A stretch of 64,000 bases of DNA from Brasilonema sennae CENA114 (GTDB lineage Bacteria; Cyanobacteriota; Cyanobacteriia; Cyanobacteriales; Nostocaceae), in the NCBI RefSeq assembly GCF_006968745.1, contig NZ_CP030118.1, positions 7,094,253-7,158,252 of the forward strand. Direction: 5' to 3'. The notes below the pieces were generated by a model. It worked only from the letters and a program-made list of their open reading frames with translations, did no database searches and was not told the origin of the DNA. This document shows, piece after piece, positions 26,414 through 34,816 of this stretch (its first letter is position 1; each line of letters opens with the position of its first letter). The translations under genes were made by a program, and so were the position numbers.

Positions 26414-27700
26414 ATGACAACATCGCAGCAACAATCCCATATCCACCGCACAGTATTGAACAATGGCATTGTAGTCTTGGTGGTAGAAAATCCGGCTGCA
26501 GATATTATTGCAGCACGAATTTTTGCCCGCGCTGGTAGCTGTTATGAGAACCCAGAACAAGCTGGGTTAGCATATTTGCTATCAACGGTGCTTACAAAAG
26601 GTTGTAATGGACTTACGAGTTTGGAAATTGCCGAACAAGTGGAGTCGCTGGGAGCAAGTTTGGGTGCAGACACTGCATCTGATTATTTTTTGCTTTCGTT
26701 GAAGACAGTCACCTCAGATTTTGCACAAATGTTTAGGTTGGCGGCACGAATTTTGCGATCGCCAACATTTCCAGAAGCAGAGGTAGAATTAGAACGGCGT
26801 GTTGCCTTACAAGATATTCGCTCACAACAAGAACAGCCGTTTACGATTGCCTTTGATCAACTCCGGGATGTTATGTATCAAAACCATCCTTATGCAAGCT
26901 CGGGATTAGGCAATGAAGCCACTATGAGTCGCTTAACTCGCCAAGACTTAGTGGAGTATCATCAGAGACATTTCCGTCCTGAGAATATCGTTATTAGTAT
27001 TGCTGGACGCATCACACCAGAAAATGCGATCGCTCTTGTGCAAGAAGTTTTTGATGATTGGCAAGCATCCCCCACTCAGCCATTGCCAAAACTAAATTTA
27101 CCAGAACTCAACGTTGAACCTCAAATCAAGATTACACCTCAACAAACCCAGCAATCTATCGTTATGCTAGGTTATTTGGGATCATCGGTGCGCTCAAGTG
27201 ATTACGCAGCATTGAAGTTACTATCTACTTACTTGGGAAATGGTCTTTCCAGTCGCTTGTTTGTGGAACTGCGCGAAAAGCGTGGCTTGGCTTACGAGGT
27301 ATCAGCTTTTTACCCAACACGACTCTCAAGAGCATCATTTGTCGTTTACATGGGTACAGCACCAGACAATACCCAAGTTGCTCTTTCTAGTTTGCGTCAG
27401 GAAGTTGATTTACTGTTCACTAGAGAATTAGACGAAGACGCACTCCAAGCAGCAAAAAACAAAATATTAGGACAATACGCCTTGGGCAAACAAACAAATG
27501 CCCAAATTGCTCAGATGTATGGCTGGTATGAAATTTTGGGACTGGGAATTGATTTTGATACAGATTTTCAGGAGGCGATCGCATCTTTACGTGCTACAGA
27601 TGTCAGAACTGCTGCTGACCGATATTTACGGGAACCTTATGTGTCACTAGTGGGTCAAGAACGAGCGGTTCATAGTGCAATTTTAGATTTTAATTCCTAA
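26414..27700 (+). CDS. M16 peptidase homologue lacking the zinc motif (regulatory subunit)
   Basis: A 428-aa M16-fold protein. At the position of HxxEH it reads YLLST, so zinc cannot be bound in the usual way. The C-terminal domain is well kept, including LSTYLGNGLSSRLFVELREKRGLAYEV, the Arg/Tyr segment that shapes the active site of the catalytic partner. It is typical of the non-catalytic subunit of heterodimeric M16B peptidases, consistent with its place 89 bp after the catalytic gene. Pairing of the two products is inferred from adjacency and known complexes. Confidence 0.88.
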   Translation: MTTSQQQSHIHRTVLNNGIVVLVVENPAADIIAARIFARAGSCYENPEQAGLAYLLSTVLTKGCNGLTSLEIAEQVESLGASLGADTASDYFLLSLKTVTSDFAQMFRLAARILRSPTFPEAEVELERRVALQDIRSQQEQPFTIAFDQLRDVMYQNHPYASSGLGNEATMSRLTRQDLVEYHQRHFRPENIVISIAGRITPENAIALVQEVFDDWQASPTQPLPKLNLPELNVEPQIKITPQQTQQSIVMLGYLGSSVRSSDYAALKLLSTYLGNGLSSRLFVELREKRGLAYEVSAFYPTRLSRASFVVYMGTAPDNTQVALSSLRQEVDLLFTRELDEDALQAAKNKILGQYALGKQTNAQIAQMYGWYEILGLGIDFDTDFQEAIASLRATDVRTAADRYLREPYVSLVGQERAVHSAILDFNS

Positions 27701-27777
27701 GACGAATTTAAAATACTGCTACTCTATAGTTGCATTATACGCCAATCAATAGCATGAGATGAGCCAGGGGGATTTCC

Positions 27778-28911
27778 ATGAAAAGCAGTATAAAAACAAA
27801 TCCGTTAAATGACTCACCGTTTTTCAAGCCATCCGTAAATTCAGGTGGAATGAAAACAGAGCAGAGGTCTCAAGCCCTACTAAATGTCAAGATACTGCTA
27901 TCCTGCGGAGTATCTCTGCTTCTTGGTTTATCTACAGTCTCGATTGCATCTCAACCACAACAAATAGCACAGACAACTTCCTCTGAAGGCATCAACCGTC
28001 CTACTCTCCAAATTGGTAGCAAAGGAGAACGTGTCACGGAACTTCAAGCAGCTTTAAAACTTTTAGGCTTCTACACAGGCACAGTAAATGGGGAATATAA
28101 CGAAAGTACCGTCGTCGCTGTTTCCCGGTTTCAGGAAGCAGCTGGCTTGAAATCAGATGGCATTGTTGATACAACAACTTGGCAACGACTTTTTCCTGGT
28201 GAAACAACAGTTGCATCATCTGGATCATCACCTAATTCTACAAGCAGACCTCCTCTTGCGTCTGGAACTTCTAACACCAATCAAGTTGTTGTTCCTAGTT
28301 TAAATTCAACAGATCCAACACCTACAACGACTAATACACCATCTGCTGCGACCTCTAAACCAGAGCCAGCATCTGCAGGACGCAATACAACTGCAACCAC
28401 CACAACCAGACAAGAGAATTCTAAACCAGAGCCACGCTCTGTGACGCGTAAGACCACTGCAACGACTAGAACCAGAGGAGATGATTCCAAAACAGAACCA
28501 CGCTCTGTGACGCGCAAGACCACCGCAGGTTCACAGACAACAAACGTACAACAATCAACATCTACCCGCTCTGGTTCGACTCGTTCTGAGCAAAGCATTC
28601 GCACTCAGCAAAGCGATCGCTCTGGTTCAACTCGTCCTAGCTCAACCACTCGTACTCAACAAGTTGCTTCAATTCAATATACCTCCGAAGGATTACCCAT
28701 TTTACGTATAGGAATGCGTGGTCCTGAGGTTGTCAGGTTGCAAAGACGACTGCAAAGACTCGGTTTATTGAATGAGAACGAAGTTGATGGCGATTTTGGC
28801 CAATCAACCGAGGCTGCAGTCATCGCTTTACAAAAGCGCAATGGTGTAGAAGCTGACGGTGTGGCTGGTGGAGGAACTTGGGATATTCTTATGAGACGGC
28901 GAGGAGGGTGA
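27778..28911 (+). CDS. Exported protein with two peptidoglycan-binding domains
   Basis: 377 aa. A basic N-terminus and hydrophobic stretch (LLSCGVSLLLGLSTVSIAS, about 38-57) suggest a signal peptide or anchor. The first PG_binding_1 domain covers about 78-135 (LKLLGFYTGTVNGEYNESTV), and the second covers about 310-373 (RRLQRLGLLNENEVDGDFG). Between them lies a Ser/Thr/Arg-rich linker with three 22-residue repeats of the type SKPEPRSVTRKTTA. It probably anchors in or organises the cell wall; no catalytic domain is visible. AGGGGGATTTCC precedes the ATG as a good ribosome-binding site. Confidence 0.87.
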   Translation: MKSSIKTNPLNDSPFFKPSVNSGGMKTEQRSQALLNVKILLSCGVSLLLGLSTVSIASQPQQIAQTTSSEGINRPTLQIGSKGERVTELQAALKLLGFYTGTVNGEYNESTVVAVSRFQEAAGLKSDGIVDTTTWQRLFPGETTVASSGSSPNSTSRPPLASGTSNTNQVVVPSLNSTDPTPTTTNTPSAATSKPEPASAGRNTTATTTTRQENSKPEPRSVTRKTTATTRTRGDDSKTEPRSVTRKTTAGSQTTNVQQSTSTRSGSTRSEQSIRTQQSDRSGSTRPSSTTRTQQVASIQYTSEGLPILRIGMRGPEVVRLQRRLQRLGLLNENEVDGDFGQSTEAAVIALQKRNGVEADGVAGGGTWDILMRRRGG

Positions 28912-28915
28912 TAAT

Positions 28916-28946
28916 AATTCAAAATTCAAAATTCAAAATTCAAAAA
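28916..28946. repeat. AAAATTC heptamer repeat
   Basis: Four tandem copies of ATTCAAA directly after the peptidoglycan-binding gene. Related units occur upstream of rsmB near 45926-45957. Confidence 0.65.
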
Positions 28947-29030
28947 GGTGAATCTCATAACTGCTACCACTCAAGGTTCGGAATGTGAGATTATAGCTGT
29001 TGTTGCAACACCTCAAAAAGCGAGACAATC

Positions 29031-29669
29031 ATGGCAATCTATCTGGACTCAGCAATTGTATCTGAAGCTGAAATTGCCAGTAGAATGGGTTGGGTAAAAG
29101 GCATCACCACAAATCCAACGCTTTTAGCAAAAAGCGATAACCCACCCGAAACTACGCTGAAAAAATTGACGCAGCTGACTTGTGGACCAGTATTTTACCA
29201 ACTCATGTCCTCTGATTTTGAAGGTATGCTGGCGGAAGGGAGGAAAGCTTTTGAGATTATTGGCAAACAAACGGTGTTGAAGATTCCAGCAACACCAGTT
29301 GGATTTGCTGTAGTGGCGAGTCTCTCGCCAGAAATCACTTGTTCAGTGACAGCGATTTATAGTGCAGCACAGGCAGCAGTGGCACGGGAGGCGGGTGCTA
29401 AAATGGCGATCGCCTATGTCAATCGTGCTACCCGTTTATTAGGGGATGGAATTGGTTTAGTACGAGATATGGCTAGTGTACTAACTGGCAGCAACACTGA
29501 AATCTTAGCAGCTAGTATTAAATCACCACAAGAAGCCGCAGCATCACTACAAGCTGGTGCTCATCATCTGACTTTACCTTTGTCAATGTTACAAGATATG
29601 GCGACTCATGAATTTTCAGACAAAACAGTAGAAGAGTTTGCTAAAAACGGCATTGGTTTAAAGATGTAA
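29031..29669 (+). CDS. Transaldolase-like / fructose-6-phosphate aldolase
   Basis: A 212-aa short-form transaldolase (TalC/MipB type). The Schiff-base Lys is K84 in TVLKIPATPVG. The N-terminal Asp is seen in YLDSAI, and GITTNPTLLAK is the standard phosphate/Asn loop. The family transfers dihydroxyacetone units (transaldolase) or cleaves fructose-6-phosphate; the short sequence cannot separate the two. An alpha/beta hydrolase gene follows after 22 bp. Confidence 0.9.
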   Translation: MAIYLDSAIVSEAEIASRMGWVKGITTNPTLLAKSDNPPETTLKKLTQLTCGPVFYQLMSSDFEGMLAEGRKAFEIIGKQTVLKIPATPVGFAVVASLSPEITCSVTAIYSAAQAAVAREAGAKMAIAYVNRATRLLGDGIGLVRDMASVLTGSNTEILAASIKSPQEAAASLQAGAHHLTLPLSMLQDMATHEFSDKTVEEFAKNGIGLKM

Positions 29670-29691
29670 AGCTTCAGGTAAACAAAATCCT

Positions 29692-30594
29692 ATGTTTCCA
29701 AGTTTCTTACCAACTACAGTTGGCGAACTCACAGAACCTTCCTCAATTGCTCTTGCTCAGAGTATAGAGCAGATTGCTCTGCTGACTCCCTTGAGTACAC
29801 AACCAATTACTACAACTTATGTGCATCAAGGAAGTGGAAGTACACCTTTGCTGTTGATTCACGGTTTTGACGGTTCTGTGTTCGAGTTTCGCCGCCTTAT
29901 CCCTCAACTTGCGGTACAAAACCAGACATGGACAGTGGATTTATTGGGTTTTGGGTTCACAGATAGACCAGTTGGAGTTAAGTTTAGCCCCCTCAGCATT
30001 AAAACCCATCTCTATTATTTCTGGAAAACCCTAATTAACAAACCTGTGATTTTAGTGGGCGCTTCAATGGGAGGTGCAGCAGCAATTGATTTCACCCTCA
30101 CTTACCCAGAAGTCGTGCAAAAGCTGGTATTAATTGATAGTGCTGGTTTAGCAGGTGGTTCACCATTAAGCAAGTTGATGATTCCACCTTTGGATAATTG
30201 GGCAACTCAATTTTTACGTAATCCGAAAGTTCGGGCAAGTATCTCTCGCGCTGCTTACAAAAATAGGGAGTTAGCGTCACTTGATGCTCAATTATGTGCA
30301 GCACTACACCTAGAATGCCCCGACTGGCAGAAAGCTTTAATTGCTTTTACCAAAAGCGGTGGTTACAGTGCTTTTAGATTTAAGAAATTAGCAGAAATTC
30401 TGCAACCAACGCTGATTTTATGGGGTGATTCTGACAGGATTTTAGGTATCAGGGATGCCAACAGGTTTAAATTGGCGATTCCAAATAGTAAACTCATTTG
30501 GATTAAAGATTGCGGTCATGTTCCTCATTTAGAACAGCCGCAAATGACTGCTCAGCATATTTTAGAATTCCGGGATGACCAGTTGCAGGAGTAG
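29692..30594 (+). CDS. Alpha/beta hydrolase
   Basis: A 300-aa alpha/beta-fold hydrolase. The oxyanion motif is LLIHGFDGS, the nucleophile elbow GASMGG, the acid probably Asp in LWGDSDRI, and the base His in DCGHVPHLEQP. Substrate is not predictable; the sequence is similar in style to plant-type chloroplast hydrolases found near photosynthesis genes. It is probably co-transcribed with the aldolase. Confidence 0.88.
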   Translation: MFPSFLPTTVGELTEPSSIALAQSIEQIALLTPLSTQPITTTYVHQGSGSTPLLLIHGFDGSVFEFRRLIPQLAVQNQTWTVDLLGFGFTDRPVGVKFSPLSIKTHLYYFWKTLINKPVILVGASMGGAAAIDFTLTYPEVVQKLVLIDSAGLAGGSPLSKLMIPPLDNWATQFLRNPKVRASISRAAYKNRELASLDAQLCAALHLECPDWQKALIAFTKSGGYSAFRFKKLAEILQPTLILWGDSDRILGIRDANRFKLAIPNSKLIWIKDCGHVPHLEQPQMTAQHILEFRDDQLQE

Positions 30595-30631
30595 GTTTAA
30601 CAGCAGATAAGTTGAAACAGATGTAAACCAA

Positions 30632-30713
30632 CGCCCATGTGGGTTTGAAATTTTTTAAGTCTGCCTTTGCGGACTGAGTTTGTGTAGCCGTGAATTCTAG
30701 TTGCGCGCGTATA
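30632..30713. repeat. Interspersed repeat with CCCATGTGGG and AGTCTGC/GCGGACT hairpins
   Basis: CCCATGTGGG followed by TTTGAAATTTTTT may end the upstream transcript. It is followed by AGTCTGCCTTTGCGGACT and then TTTGTGTAGCCGTGAATTCTAG, a recurrent Nostocales intergenic element. The AGTC-GGACT stem resembles the palindromes at 23086 and 39655-39714. Confidence 0.55.
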
Positions 30714-30801
30714 TTTTGTGAAGTTGTCTTGGTAAACTTTCCGGAAAAGCTCTGTTATATCGTGTTATTTAATGCATAATTCATCTTAAAAGCAAGTAGT
30801 G

Positions 30802-31113
30802 ATGGCTACCAAACTAATCAAGTTAGAGGATGGCACTTTGGTAGAGGTAGAAGTGCCAGAAGACCAAGCCAGACAGATTGCAGGTAGTGCTGCAGATCGG
30901 GTTAGTACAACTTTTGACAAAATTAAGCCAATTTTGGTAAAGACGTGTCGTCCCATTGCGGCTGCTTGGCAGGAACTGAATCAAGAGATGCAGATTGAGC
31001 AGGCTGAGATTGAAATCGGCTTTAGTTTTGAGGGAGAGGGCAATGTATACGTGACCAAGGCTAAAGCTGGTTCTAATTTAAAGGTCAAACTGGTACTTAA
31101 ACCCAAGGCTTAA
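30802..31113 (+). CDS. Trypsin-co-occurring domain protein
   Basis: 103 aa from the ATG at 30802 (a GTG precedes it). The layout fits the trypsin-co-occurring domain: a short beta strand KLIKLEDGTLVEVEVP, a helical middle (DKIKPILVKTCRPI) and a C-terminal strand region EAEIEIGFSFEGEG-type ending NLKVKLVLKP. Such domains are found next to trypsin-like proteases in bacterial conflict and signalling systems, and here the protease gene starts 5 bp downstream. The exact function is not known to me; it may regulate or scaffold the protease. Confidence 0.72.
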   Translation: MATKLIKLEDGTLVEVEVPEDQARQIAGSAADRVSTTFDKIKPILVKTCRPIAAAWQELNQEMQIEQAEIEIGFSFEGEGNVYVTKAKAGSNLKVKLVLKPKA

Positions 31114-31118
31114 CTTCA

Positions 31119-32255
31119 ATGAATGCAAATTTTTCGGAATCTGTGATTTTAATCACCAGCGCAGATCCAGAACGGATTGCAGATCGAGACCGTGGCACAG
31201 GGTTTGTTATTCATCAAGATCAACAGACGACCTATTTGTTGACTTGCGCCCATGTGGTAGAGGCGATTGGAGGGTCAGAAAAGGTAAAAGTTGGTGGTCA
31301 TCCTGCAACAGTAAAAGCTTTGGGTAATACCCTTGGTTGCGACTTAGCTGTATTAGCAGTCAAAAAACACTTGAGTGGACTACCACCACTAAGGCTGGGT
31401 GTAGTTGGCAATAAGGGAAGACAATTCTTAACAGCTGGTTTTTATACTGACGCAACAAAGGTAGCAAAGCTTGCAGAAATTAAGGGTAAGTTAGGTGGGA
31501 AGCAAAGGATAGATAGTATAGAAGGCGATCGCACTCAAGCCTGGAATTTGCTAATTGATGACGATAGCGAACACGATCTCAAAGCTGGTTATAGTGGCTC
31601 CCCTGTAGTTGATCTAGAAAGTGGCTATGTTTTGGGCGTAGTTTCACAGCGAATAGATAATGGCAAGGGGGTAGCTATCTCCATAGAAGCTATTCAAAAC
31701 ATTTGGCACTCAATGCCATATGACTTATTAAAGACCGACAATGTCATTTCTGAGCCGCGAGTAGACTACACGCGACTGCGTGAGTTTTTAGCAGCACGGA
31801 AATGGAAACAAGCTGATCAAGAAACGGAAATGCTCATCCTGCAACTTGCTGGTCAAACGGGGAATTTGCTTAATGTTAAATCCATCGAAAAATTGCCATG
31901 CTCAGATCTACGCACAATTGATCAGCTTTGGATCAAGTTTTCTGAAGGACGCTTTGGCTTCAGCGTGCAGAAGCAAATCTGGGAGCGTTTTGGAAATAAT
32001 ACTAACACCGAATATCAATTGTATTGTCAGTTTGGAAATCATGTTGGATGGCGCAAGCATGGAAGGTGGTTATGGTATAACCAGATGACCTTCGACCTTT
32101 GTGCTCCCAACGGTCATCTTCCACAATGGGGTTTGGAGGCAGTATTGCTTGGTAAAACGATGCAGTGGAAGTGGAATGAGTTTCAAATGTCGCAAGGTTT
32201 AGGAGAGCCAGTTTTTAGTAAGTTCTTCGACCAGGTCCACACTTGTAATCTGTAG
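31119..32255 (+). CDS. Trypsin-like serine protease fused to a GUN4 domain
   Basis: A 378-aa fusion. The N-terminal 210 residues are a chymotrypsin-fold protease with the full triad: His in LTCAHVVEAIG, Asp in GCDLAVLAV and Ser in KAGYSGSPVVD. Residues about 220-375 match GUN4 (YTRLREFLAARKWKQADQET, then LWIKFSEGRFGFSVQK and MTFDLCAPNGHLPQW), a fold that in GUN4 binds Mg-porphyrins and stimulates Mg-chelatase. No signal peptide is present, so it probably acts in the cytoplasm. A tetrapyrrole-sensing or stress-gated protease is a reasonable hypothesis but not shown. It is coupled to the upstream trypsin-co-occurring gene. Confidence 0.85.
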   Translation: MNANFSESVILITSADPERIADRDRGTGFVIHQDQQTTYLLTCAHVVEAIGGSEKVKVGGHPATVKALGNTLGCDLAVLAVKKHLSGLPPLRLGVVGNKGRQFLTAGFYTDATKVAKLAEIKGKLGGKQRIDSIEGDRTQAWNLLIDDDSEHDLKAGYSGSPVVDLESGYVLGVVSQRIDNGKGVAISIEAIQNIWHSMPYDLLKTDNVISEPRVDYTRLREFLAARKWKQADQETEMLILQLAGQTGNLLNVKSIEKLPCSDLRTIDQLWIKFSEGRFGFSVQKQIWERFGNNTNTEYQLYCQFGNHVGWRKHGRWLWYNQMTFDLCAPNGHLPQWGLEAVLLGKTMQWKWNEFQMSQGLGEPVFSKFFDQVHTCNL

Positions 32256-32340
32256 AATATCAATCTCGTAAATCCTAACAATCATAAGTTGATTAGTTAC
32301 GACTTTGACAGTTAAAGTATCAGTTTAGGGAGTCAAATAC

Positions 32341-33129
32341 ATGAGTCCGAAAGATTCAAGGAATCAAAGGCAAAATGACAATAACCAGAGAAAAAATCCA
32401 ATGGTTTTTATCTCCTTAATTACCGGGCTAATCATTGCTACTGCAATAGGTGCATCAGTAATTACTGCTGTTATTCTTAAACAGAGTAGTACAGGTGGAA
32501 ACAACTCTACCGCCTCACCTACGCCCACCGTTGCCGAATTACCTACTACTTCACCCACGCCAACGGTTGCCGCATCCCCTACTGCTTCACCCACGCCAAC
32601 GGTTGCCGAAACTCCTACAGCTTCACCCACACCCACCGTTACCGAATCCCCTACTGCTTCGCCATCTGGGACTGCTGTTTCTCTTCTTGATACGGAATGT
32701 CTTAGTTCTACTCCTGGCGTTGAACAATCTTTAGTAAAGCCGCGTGAACCAAAAAACATTGCTATAGGAGGGGAAGCTTTGCCTGAAATCGCTTATTTGT
32801 TTAGCGAAAGTAGTGAGCCTTATCCTTATATTTCCAAGAGTAAAGCTGCTGGAGTGTCATGCGTTCTTAACTCTAAGTTTCGACAATTAAATTTAGTTGT
32901 TGGAATAAATGGCAAACACCTTTATGCTCGTCAAGATGATAAGATAGTACTTGACGTAAGTGTTGACAACAAATTAATAGCTACAAAAGATTTGACAATA
33001 ACGGCAAAGCAAGTTCTAAACATTAATGTTGAGAATGCTCGCAGCGTTGGCATAAAAGCAAGTTGTCTCAAAGAGAATTATAATTCTTATTGTCCTTATG
33101 TTGCCTTTGTAGAAATGAGTCTGCGCTAA
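32341..33129 (+). CDS. Single-pass membrane protein with Pro/Thr repeats and NPCBM-like domain
   Basis: A 262-aa protein. One transmembrane helix (VFISLITGLIIATAIGASV, about 22-45) is followed by four 12-residue repeats of SPTPTVAE-PTA type encoded by 36-bp units (about 32515-32658). The C-terminal 125-residue domain contains FRQLNLVVGINGKHLYARQD and DNKLIATKDLTI. That pattern resembles NPCBM/NEW2 carbohydrate-binding domains, but the match is by eye. It lies 85 bp after the trypsin-GUN4 gene on the same strand and may be a membrane partner. Confidence 0.7.
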   Translation: MSPKDSRNQRQNDNNQRKNPMVFISLITGLIIATAIGASVITAVILKQSSTGGNNSTASPTPTVAELPTTSPTPTVAASPTASPTPTVAETPTASPTPTVTESPTASPSGTAVSLLDTECLSSTPGVEQSLVKPREPKNIAIGGEALPEIAYLFSESSEPYPYISKSKAAGVSCVLNSKFRQLNLVVGINGKHLYARQDDKIVLDVSVDNKLIATKDLTITAKQVLNINVENARSVGIKASCLKENYNSYCPYVAFVEMSLR

Positions 33130-33310
33130 TCTCAACAGTCAGTAAATATTAACTATCACCAGAATATTCAGGCGTGAAATACTGCCTAGCAAATTCTATT
33201 TATTCAAGAAGACATAACAAGAAAAATGGCACTGCTGAACTGAAAAATAAGCTAAGGAGTGCCATAGATGATTTGTAAGAATTGATGTTAACTGTACCGA
33301 TTGAGTGACT

Positions 33311-34030
33311 TTAATCAAGTAACCACATCGGAGAAGAATTATCATCAGAATCGTTATCCTTGGTTATAGGTCGTCCTTCTGGTAATCTTTGTGCTAAAGG
33401 GTATGATTTTTTGTAAGTTTTTGGTACTAGAGCATTTTGCTTGGGCTGTTGTAATGTAGTGATTGTTTCTGTCAGTTGTGAATTAGCTTCTGCGAGTTGT
33501 ATCGCAGCTTTTTTTGCATCATCAAGCTCTGTTTTCAGGCTTGCTGCTAGTATTTTGTGCTTAGATACATCTAATTCTAAATCAGTGATTTGCTGCTGAA
33601 GAGAGGCTTCTTTTTCCTGTGCTTTTTCTAAAGTTTCTTTGAGTTGTTTGACAACAGAAGCTTCTTTCTTCTGTGTCTTCTCCATAGTTTCTTTGAGTTC
33701 ATTAACAACAGAAGCTTGATTTTGCTGTGTTTTTTCTAAAGTGTTCTTCAACTGTTTCACCAGAGAAGTTTCTTTTTTTTGTGCTTTTTCCAAAGCTTCC
33801 TTTAACTCTTTGACAGTTGCTTCTAACTCTGCTTTTGTTGGTGTTGTACGCTTAGACGTTGTTGTTTCAGCAGCTTGTTGTGTCTCCTCTTCATTCTCCG
33901 TATCACTATCGGAAGATGTGGAGGAATTATCATCTGCAACAGCATCAACATCAATAGTCGTTTCACCTTCTGATGGTGAAAGTTTTTGTGCTTCTTCTTG
34001 TAATAAATCAGAAAGACGTTTTTTAGTCAT
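33311..34030 (-). CDS. mcdB: Coiled-coil ParA partner, probable McdB
   Basis: About 239 aa from the ATG at 34030 (GGAGG lies 4 nt upstream; the longer frame to 34045 lacks one). It has a basic start (MTKKRLSDLLQEEAQ), an acidic Ser/Asp/Glu-rich disordered stretch (residues about 20-70) and a long coiled coil with near-repeats of KETLEKAQ-KEASVVKQL. The C-terminus ends MWLLD, placing a Trp four residues from the end. Cyanobacterial McdB proteins, which position carboxysomes with the ParA-type McdA, are described as coiled-coil, disordered and carrying an invariant Trp near the C-terminus. The gene overlaps the ParA gene by 8 bp. I infer McdB; an unrelated ParA adaptor remains possible. Confidence 0.68.
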   Translation of the reverse strand: MTKKRLSDLLQEEAQKLSPSEGETTIDVDAVADDNSSTSSDSDTENEEETQQAAETTTSKRTTPTKAELEATVKELKEALEKAQKKETSLVKQLKNTLEKTQQNQASVVNELKETMEKTQKKEASVVKQLKETLEKAQEKEASLQQQITDLELDVSKHKILAASLKTELDDAKKAAIQLAEANSQLTETITTLQQPKQNALVPKTYKKSYPLAQRLPEGRPITKDNDSDDNSSPMWLLD

Positions 34031-34661
34031 ATTGCCTCCAATCACGCTTTATTTCTTCGGCTACTTGACGGTAGTCTGACTCCGCCTCTCGTGCGTTATT
34101 TCCTCGCCATTTGGTTATTGGGACACCCTCAAGTGCAGCTCGTTCGTGCGCTTTGTAGACGCGGATAAAAGCTTTACAAGCAGGAATTCCCATCTCCCTA
34201 AGAGTGTTTTGAGCATCTAGCACTTCCCCTAAGCAGCGCGTATCCACCTTCGTCAGCAAAACCCGATGGGCTTTCCCAGTAGGAGTGACGACTTGTTGGA
34301 TTGTCTCGATTAGGACAGCTAAATCCATTGGTGCACATGGCGTAGGCAAAACCAAATAATCAGCTGCAGCAACAACTGCCGCCAATGCTTCAGAGCGCAG
34401 CGCCGGAGGCGTATCTACCATTACTAAATCGTAACCTGTTATTCCTCGTAAATAACCTAAAAGTTTCGGGTCAGTTGATTGTGATAAATCAAATCCCATG
34501 CTACTTTCCCCGCGTCCAAACCACCAACTGGCAGAACCTTGAATATCTGCGTCGATTAAAAGAACCTTTTTTTGTTGTGCAAAGGTTGCAGCCAGGTTGA
34601 CAGCGGTGGTTGTTTTACCGACGCCTCCCTTACCGTTGAGGATAGCGATGATTTTTGGCAC
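34023..34661 (-). CDS. mcdA: ParA-type ATPase, probable McdA
   Basis: A 212-aa ParA/MinD-family ATPase. The deviant Walker A motif with its signature lysine is NGKGGVGKTTTAVNLA, motif A' is VLLIDADIQGSASWW and Walker B is LVMVDTPPA. The C-terminal half follows short ParA proteins. These ATPases form gradients on the nucleoid to position plasmids or organelles. No parB-like gene or centromere repeats are nearby; the coupled partner is a coiled-coil protein with a C-terminal Trp, which favours a type 2 McdAB carboxysome system. The classical lysine is consistent with type 2 McdA. Confidence 0.72.
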   Translation of the reverse strand: MPKIIAILNGKGGVGKTTTAVNLAATFAQQKKVLLIDADIQGSASWWFGRGESSMGFDLSQSTDPKLLGYLRGITGYDLVMVDTPPALRSEALAAVVAAADYLVLPTPCAPMDLAVLIETIQQVVTPTGKAHRVLLTKVDTRCLGEVLDAQNTLREMGIPACKAFIRVYKAHERAALEGVPITKWRGNNAREAESDYRQVAEEIKRDWRQYD

Positions 34662-34816
34662 TGTTTACTTCCGACACTCTTACACAAAATATAACTCTTG
34701 AAGGACAAATGGGGAATCGGCTGATAGAAGGAATAGTTTTACACTCACAGAATCAGACACATCTTGCTTAAAAGAGTCACAATAAAAGCAATCAATGCTC
34801 AACGCCACAAGTCTTT

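Noticed and set aside
33311..34661. Plasmid partition locus
   Set aside because: No parB with HTH, no parS-like repeats, no rep gene; surrounded by chromosomal-type genes.
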